A stretch of DNA of 64,000 nt from Alphaproteobacteria bacterium (GTDB lineage Bacteria; Pseudomonadota; Alphaproteobacteria; JANSWW01). This document shows, piece after piece, positions 59,457 through 64,000 of the stretch (positions within the stretch are counted from its first letter, which is position 1; every line of letters starts with the position of its first letter). The stretch spans positions 1-64,000 of the forward strand of contig JANSWW010000013.1 in assembly GCA_024743275.1 (NCBI GenBank), in the 5' to 3' direction. A model generated the notes under the pieces. It saw only the letters and a program-made list of their open reading frames with translations, did no database searches and had not been told where the DNA came from. Position numbers and translations under genes: made by a program.

Positions 59457-59505
59457 CGATCTGGACAGGGCGTTGTCCTTATCACGGCCCGCACTCATCG
59501 CCTGA
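59284..59505 (+). pseudogene. Methionine gamma-lyase, C-terminal fragment
   Basis: Translation in this frame gives [40 protein letters not shown] and [20 protein letters not shown], ending SRPALIA. This is the conserved end of methionine gamma-lyase and cystathionine gamma-synthase enzymes. It completes the fragment at 56235-56542, but about 220 central codons are missing. It ends 17 bases before the dehydrogenase-like gene. Confidence 0.88.
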
Positions 59506-59522
59506 GACCGGAGGACCCCCCG

Positions 59523-61904
59523 ATGACCCGCGAAACCCACCATCTGAAGACGATCGAGCAACGGCTCCTTTGGCTTTCCCACTGGATGATTCACCACGCC
59601 AATCATATCCGGCCCAAGGTGGATGGGATCAAAATCGGGGGGCACCAAGCCTCGTCCGCGTCCATGGTCTCGATCATGACGGCGCTGTACTGCGCCGCGC
59701 TGCGGCCGGAGGACCGGGTGGCCGTCAAACCCCATGCGTCGCCCGTCTTCCACGCGCTGCAATATCTGATGGGCAATCAATCCCGCGAGAATATCGAGAA
59801 TTTCAGGGGGTTCGGCGGTGCGCAGAGCTATCCCAGCCGGACCAAGGATGTCGATGACGTCGACTTCTCCACGGGGTCGGTGGGCCTCGGTGTCGCCATC
59901 ACCGGGTTCGCCTCTCTCATCCAGGACTATATCCAGGCGAAATCCTGGGCGTCGGACCGGCCGATGGGCCGGATGGTGGCCCTGGTGGGGGACGCCGAAC
60001 TGGACGAGGGCAATGTCTACGAGGCGTTGCAGGAGGGGTGGAAGAACGATCTGCGGAACACCTGGTGGGTGATCGACTATAACCGCCAATCCTTGGACGG
60101 GATCGTGCGGGAAGGGCTGTTCGAACGCATCGAAAAGATCTTCGACGCCTTCGGCTGGGATGTGGTGCGCGTCAAATACGGCGTCCTGCAACGCGCGGCG
60201 TTCGAAGAGCCGGGCGGCGATCGGCTGCGCGCCTGGATCGATGCCTGTCCGAATCAGGAATATGCCGCGCTCACCTTCATGGGCGGAGCTGTCTGGCGGA
60301 AACGGCTGATGGACGACCTCGGCGATCAAGGCGATGTGAGCGCGCTGATCGACCGGCGGAGCGACGAGGCGCTGGCGGCACTGATGGAAAACCTCGGCGG
60401 CAACTGTGTGGAGACCATGGCGGAGACCTTCGCCGCCGTTCAGCATGACCGCCCGACATGTTTCCTCGCCTATACGATCAAAGGCTGGGGAACCCCCATC
60501 GCCGGCCATAAGGACAATCATGGCGGTCTGATGAACGTCGCGCAGTTCGCCCAATGGCAGGAGCGGATGGGGGTGCCGGCCGGCCGGGAATGGGACAGGA
60601 TGGCGGGCGTTTCGGATCCGGCGTCGCTGCAGCGCTTCCTGGACGCCGTGCCTTTCTTCGCCAAGGGAACGCGGCGCTTCGACGACGCGAAGATCGCGGT
60701 CCCGGCCCTGTCCGTTTCGGCGACGGGCGCGGTCTCGACCCAGATGGCCTTCGGCAAGATCTTGGACGATCTCTCCAAGGGCGACAGCGAATTGGCCGAG
60801 CGGATCCTGACCACGTCACCGGATGTGACGGGCACGACCAATCTCGGCCCGTGGGTGAACCGGCGAAAGCTGTTCGCGCGGACCGCCCAGGCCGACGCCT
60901 TTATCGAGCATCGCATTCCATCGACGGCGAAGTGGGATTTCACGCCGGCGGGCCAGCATATCGAGCTCGGCATCGCCGAGATGAACCTGATGCTGCTGCT
61001 GGGCGCTGCCGGTCTCTCCCATTCGCTGTTCGGCAAGCGGCTCATTCCCATCGGCACCCTTTACGATCCGTTCGTCAGCCGCGGTCTCGATGCGCTGAAC
61101 TATGCCTGTTATCAGGATGCCCGGTTCATCCTGGTGGGAACGCCCTCCGGCGTGACCCTGGCGCCCGAGGGCGGCGCCCATCAATCGGTCGGCACGCCCC
61201 TGATCGGGATGAGCCAGGACGGGTTGGCGGCGTTCGAACCGGCCTTCGCCGACGAACTGGCCGTGATCATGGAATGGGCCTTCGATTACCTGCAGCGGGA
61301 CGGAAGCGGCGATCCCGACGAGCGCACCTGGTTGCGCGATGAAACCGGCGGCTCGGTCTATCTCCGCCTGACCACGAATCCCATCGAGCAGCCGGGCGTG
61401 CGCGCGGATGAAGCCTTCCGGCAAGGCGCCATCGACGGGGCCTATTGGATGCGCAAACCCGGACCGAATTGCGAGATCGTGATCGCCTATCAGGGGGCCG
61501 TCGCCCCGGAGGCGATCAAGGCCGCGGGTCTGATCGGGGAAGGACGCCGGGATATCGGTGTGCTGTCCGTGACCTCCGCCGACCGGCTGAACGCGGGCTG
61601 GACCGCCGCGCAGCGGGCACGCTCCCGCGGGGTTGCCGACGCGAAGAGCCATATCGAGACCCTGATGTCCGGCCTGTCCCCCCACTGTAGGATCATCACG
61701 GTGATCGACGGCCACCCGGCCACCCTATCCTGGCTCGGCGCTGTCCTGGGGCACCAGACGATCCCGATGGGGGTCGAGCATTTCGGTCAAACCGGCACCA
61801 TCGCAGAGCTCTACCGGCATCACGGGATCGACGCGGAGGCGATCATCGAGAAGGTCAACGGTCTGACCGCCGGACGCCCCGTCCTGTCCCTGGCGTCGGG
61901 ATAG
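59523..61904 (+). CDS. Pyruvate dehydrogenase E1/transketolase-like protein
   Basis: A 793-residue thiamine-diphosphate enzyme of the homodimeric E1 (AceE-like) type. N-terminal GIKIGGHQASSASMVSIMTA, the ThDP motif VALVGDAELDEGNVYEALQE to NTWWVIDYNRQSLDG, then AYTIKGWGTPIAGHKDNHGG. The pyrimidine domain has GIAEMNLMLLLGAAGLSHSL, and the last part VTSADRLNAGWTAAQRA. GGAGG precedes the ATG. It directly follows methionine gamma-lyase, so it probably oxidised the 2-oxobutyrate product to propionyl-CoA together with E2/E3 subunits elsewhere (inference). No defect is seen. Confidence 0.9.
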   Translation: MTRETHHLKTIEQRLLWLSHWMIHHANHIRPKVDGIKIGGHQASSASMVSIMTALYCAALRPEDRVAVKPHASPVFHALQYLMGNQSRENIENFRGFGGAQSYPSRTKDVDDVDFSTGSVGLGVAITGFASLIQDYIQAKSWASDRPMGRMVALVGDAELDEGNVYEALQEGWKNDLRNTWWVIDYNRQSLDGIVREGLFERIEKIFDAFGWDVVRVKYGVLQRAAFEEPGGDRLRAWIDACPNQEYAALTFMGGAVWRKRLMDDLGDQGDVSALIDRRSDEALAALMENLGGNCVETMAETFAAVQHDRPTCFLAYTIKGWGTPIAGHKDNHGGLMNVAQFAQWQERMGVPAGREWDRMAGVSDPASLQRFLDAVPFFAKGTRRFDDAKIAVPALSVSATGAVSTQMAFGKILDDLSKGDSELAERILTTSPDVTGTTNLGPWVNRRKLFARTAQADAFIEHRIPSTAKWDFTPAGQHIELGIAEMNLMLLLGAAGLSHSLFGKRLIPIGTLYDPFVSRGLDALNYACYQDARFILVGTPSGVTLAPEGGAHQSVGTPLIGMSQDGLAAFEPAFADELAVIMEWAFDYLQRDGSGDPDERTWLRDETGGSVYLRLTTNPIEQPGVRADEAFRQGAIDGAYWMRKPGPNCEIVIAYQGAVAPEAIKAAGLIGEGRRDIGVLSVTSADRLNAGWTAAQRARSRGVADAKSHIETLMSGLSPHCRIITVIDGHPATLSWLGAVLGHQTIPMGVEHFGQTGTIAELYRHHGIDAEAIIEKVNGLTAGRPVLSLASG

Positions 61905-61922
61905 GGGCGTGGCCGATCCGGT

Positions 61923-62843
61923 CTATCCGGAGTGCTGACACGCCGACTTGACCAGGCGCCGGAGCCATTGATGCGCCGGATCCTCCGTGAAGCGCTCGTG
62001 CCAGATCTGCGACACGGTGAAGACGGGCGCCCTCAGTTCTTCCGGAGGGGCGACCAGCCGTAGGTCCTCGGTCATGACCTGCCGGGCGAGGAGTTCCGGG
62101 ACCGTGATGATCAGATCGGTGGCCGCGATCACGGCGCTGATCGTCAGGAAATGGGTGATCCGCAGCGCGATGGTTCTGGTCAGGCCATGCTGTTTCAGCG
62201 CGTCGTCGATCCAGCCGCCCCCCTTGCCGGTGATGCTCAGCAGCGCATGGGACGCGGCGGCATAGCCCGCCAGTGTCATACCGCCGTCGCAGAGCGGATG
62301 GCCCCGCCGCATCAGGCAGACCTGACGGTCCCGCATCAAGCTTTGGGAGCGGACATTCTCCAAAACCGGTCCATACTCGACCACGCCGAATCCCAGGGAG
62401 ATCTTGCCGTCGCAAAGATCGGTAATCGCCTCTTCGGACAGGTTCTCGATATCGATCTGAACCTGGGGCGCCAATCGGAAGACCTGGCCCAGGACCGGCG
62501 GCAGGATCATCTGGGTCAGATAGTCGGGTCCCATGATGCGGAAACGGTCCTGCGCCTGGGACGGGTCGAAGACCTGCGGTTTGAGCAGGCCCGACAGCCC
62601 TGCCAACGCATCCTGGACCGGCCCGCGCAACGCATCGGCCCGCGGTGTCAACACCATCCCCCGTCCGGATCGGACCAGCAGTGGGTCCTTCATCACATGT
62701 TGCAGGCGGTTCAGCGCCCGGCTCATGGCCGGCTGGGACAGGTTCACATGCTCGGCTGCCTTGCTGACGCTGGCGGTTTCCAGCAAGGCCCCGAGGGCCT
62801 TCAACAGGTTCAGGTCGACATTCAATATATGCTCTTGGTGCAT
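61923..62843 (-). CDS. LysR-family transcriptional regulator
   Basis: A 306-residue regulator. Helix-turn-helix: LNLLKALGALLETASVSKAA, EHVNLSQPAMSRALNRLQHV, with MKDPLLVRSGRGMVLTPRA following, close to NodD/LinR-type LysR members. The effector domain extends from FRIMGPDYLTQMILPPVLGQ to the end. The ATG at 62843 or the one at 62861 may start it; neither has a clear ribosome site. It is divergent from the NmrA-like gene, its likely target. Confidence 0.92.
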   Translation of the reverse strand: MHQEHILNVDLNLLKALGALLETASVSKAAEHVNLSQPAMSRALNRLQHVMKDPLLVRSGRGMVLTPRADALRGPVQDALAGLSGLLKPQVFDPSQAQDRFRIMGPDYLTQMILPPVLGQVFRLAPQVQIDIENLSEEAITDLCDGKISLGFGVVEYGPVLENVRSQSLMRDRQVCLMRRGHPLCDGGMTLAGYAAASHALLSITGKGGGWIDDALKQHGLTRTIALRITHFLTISAVIAATDLIITVPELLARQVMTEDLRLVAPPEELRAPVFTVSQIWHERFTEDPAHQWLRRLVKSACQHSG

Positions 62844-62863
62844 GAGATTTATATAAAGCATGC

Positions 62864-62874
62864 ATTAGAGTAAT
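62864..62874. promoter_or_regulatory. Candidate LysR operator (ATTAGAGTAAT)
   Basis: A short ATTA-GAG-TAAT dyad with the T-N11-A style of LysR sites, in the gap between the LysR gene and the NmrA-like gene. Confidence 0.45.
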
Positions 62875-62946
62875 TCAACTGCACCGCATACCTTGGGCTC
62901 ATCGGACTTCACCGACCCAGATTTCAAAGCCACAAGGAGAGAGCAA

Positions 62947-63810
62947 ATGTTTGTCGTTTCAGGCGCCACAGGCCACACGGGTTCCGTCGTCGCTCAGACC
63001 CTCATCGACCAGGGCCAGCCCGTTCGGGTTATCGTACGGTCCGAGGAAAAGGGCGATTCCTGGAAGGCGAAGGGGGCAGAGGTCGCCGTCGCCGACATGA
63101 TGGACCGGGACGCCATGACCCGGGCCTTGCGGGGCGCTGCCGGCGCCTATTTCCTGCTGCCGGCGGATCTGGACAACGAGGCCTTCATCGACGACAGCGT
63201 CAAGCGCGCCGAGGCCATCGTCGACGCCGCCAAGGCGGCCGGACTGCCCCATGCGGTGGTCCTCTCGTCGGCCGGGGCACAATATGAGGACCGTGTCGGT
63301 CCGCTCTCGACGATCGCCTATCTGGAGAAGCTGTTCCGGAAGGCCTCCATTCCCCTGACCGCCGTCCGGCCCGGCTATTTTCTGGAGAACATCCAGGACG
63401 TCATGCCGGCCATCCTCCACGAGGGCATCTATCCGAGCATGATCCTGCCTCTCGACTTCAAGATCGACATGGTCGCGACCCGGGACATCGGGCTGACGAT
63501 CGCGGAAGCCTTGGTCGATCCGACGCCGGTGCCGCATCGCGTGGTCGAACTGCAGGGCGCGCAACAATACTCGGCCGAGGACATCGCGGCGGAACTGTCC
63601 AAACAGCTCGACCGGGATATCGTCCCCGTCGCGGTGCCGCGGGAAGCCTGGGTCGCCGAAATGAAGGAGAGCGGGCTCTCCCAACAATCGGCCGAGAGCA
63701 TGGCGGAGCTGTATGAGAGCATCAACAACGGACGCGTCGCCTTTTTGGACCCGAACGCAAAACGGTCCAAGATCGATCTGCGTACCTTCCTGCGGCAGCA
63801 TGTCGCCTGA
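62947..63810 (+). CDS. NmrA-family NAD(P)-binding protein
   Basis: A 287-residue atypical short-chain dehydrogenase. N-terminal dinucleotide motif FVVSGATGHTGSVVAQTLID, then VRVIVRSEEKGDSW, LRGAAGAYFLLPADLDNEAF and VVLSSAGAQYEDRVGPLSTI. It lacks a YxxxK dyad, as usual for NmrA/HSCARG-type redox sensors and related quinone reductases. AAGGAGAG lies before the ATG at 62947. Divergent from the LysR gene. Confidence 0.9.
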   Translation: MFVVSGATGHTGSVVAQTLIDQGQPVRVIVRSEEKGDSWKAKGAEVAVADMMDRDAMTRALRGAAGAYFLLPADLDNEAFIDDSVKRAEAIVDAAKAAGLPHAVVLSSAGAQYEDRVGPLSTIAYLEKLFRKASIPLTAVRPGYFLENIQDVMPAILHEGIYPSMILPLDFKIDMVATRDIGLTIAEALVDPTPVPHRVVELQGAQQYSAEDIAAELSKQLDRDIVPVAVPREAWVAEMKESGLSQQSAESMAELYESINNGRVAFLDPNAKRSKIDLRTFLRQHVA

Positions 63811-64000
63811 GCGTGTGGGCCGAACCTTCCCGGTCCCGCCCCTTCCGATCTGTCGGGAGGGTTGGGATCGGGTGGTCAAGATGACTTTCTGGGTGAGAGT
63901 TCTTTCTTCTTTCCCATTCTGATTTGGATCAAACGGCCCCCCGCGCGTTTATGTCATTTTTGTTTCTTCCCGAATCGACGCATCGATAGGGCGTTTCGGG
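63811..64000. other. Right edge, no gene seen
   Basis: An imperfect 10-bp stem (AACCTTCCCG with CGGGAGGGTT, about 63832-63872) follows the NmrA-like gene but has no T-tract. Nothing else is recognised up to the window end. Confidence 0.4.

Noticed and set aside
1..64000. CRISPR arrays, rRNA operons or a retron
   Set aside because: No regularly spaced repeats, rRNA sequence or reverse transcriptase was seen.

Overview
The window looks like an alphaproteobacterial chromosome. The backbone is GC-rich with alpha-type families, and the tRNA-Met 3' fragment at 16917-16962 has the alphaproteobacterial form. Genus cannot be told from sequence alone. There are three blocks: an integrated island (1 to 16962), a large exopolysaccharide locus (about 17.5 to 53.8 kb), and ordinary metabolic genes disturbed by one rearrangement (53.9 to 64 kb).

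Block 1 is more AT-rich than the rest. It opens inside an IS3-type insertion sequence that has cut off a gene upstream of a PP2C phosphatase. It then carries a short tyrosine recombinase, a cupin, an HNH-HIT fusion protein, a hairpin-rich non-coding stretch, a small phage-like operon (AAA+ clamp-loader-like ATPase and a DUF6641-like protein) and a complete type I restriction-modification operon (hsdM, hsdS, hsdR). One unknown gene lies before the operon and a GIY-YIG protein after it. The island ends at a duplicated 3' part of an elongator tRNA-Met gene (anticodon loop to CCA), which is the expected attachment site. Just outside lie remnants of an IS110-type transposase and of a transporter gene.

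Block 2 is the most interesting part. It joins a Wzx/Wzy-type polysaccharide machine (flippase, polymerase, Wzz-like protein, SLBB export protein, degenerate BY-kinase-like ATPase, five glycosyl or sugar-phosphate transferases, acyltransferase, DUF4091 protein) with an exosortase, two small exported proteins whose C-termini look like sorting signals, and dedicated UDP-GlcNAc supply genes (glmS, glmM, a pyrophosphorylase-only GlmU). Regulation is unusually dense: three hybrid histidine kinases (one with a periplasmic haem-binding CxxCH), a response regulator with a degenerate HD-type output, a STAS protein, and a sigma-54 activator with an altered GAFTGA loop. By eye I find seven good -24/-12 (sigma-54) promoters and one weak one. 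Most have a shared near-palindrome around CCCAAAATGGG at a typical upstream distance. The same box sits at the activator's own promoter. This suggests one activator-driven regulon controlling synthesis, export and anchoring of an amino-sugar polysaccharide.

Block 3 has a glyoxalase-like protein, a Bcr/CflA-type transporter, an Lrp regulator divergent from methionine gamma-lyase, an E1/transketolase-like dehydrogenase, a LysR regulator and an NmrA-like oxidoreductase. Methionine gamma-lyase is broken: its first ~100 and last ~70 codons are separated by a 2.7 kb segment with two unrelated genes, with a 22-bp direct repeat at one junction and near the other. The Lrp-lyase-dehydrogenase order suggests a former methionine to 2-oxobutyrate to propionyl-CoA pathway.
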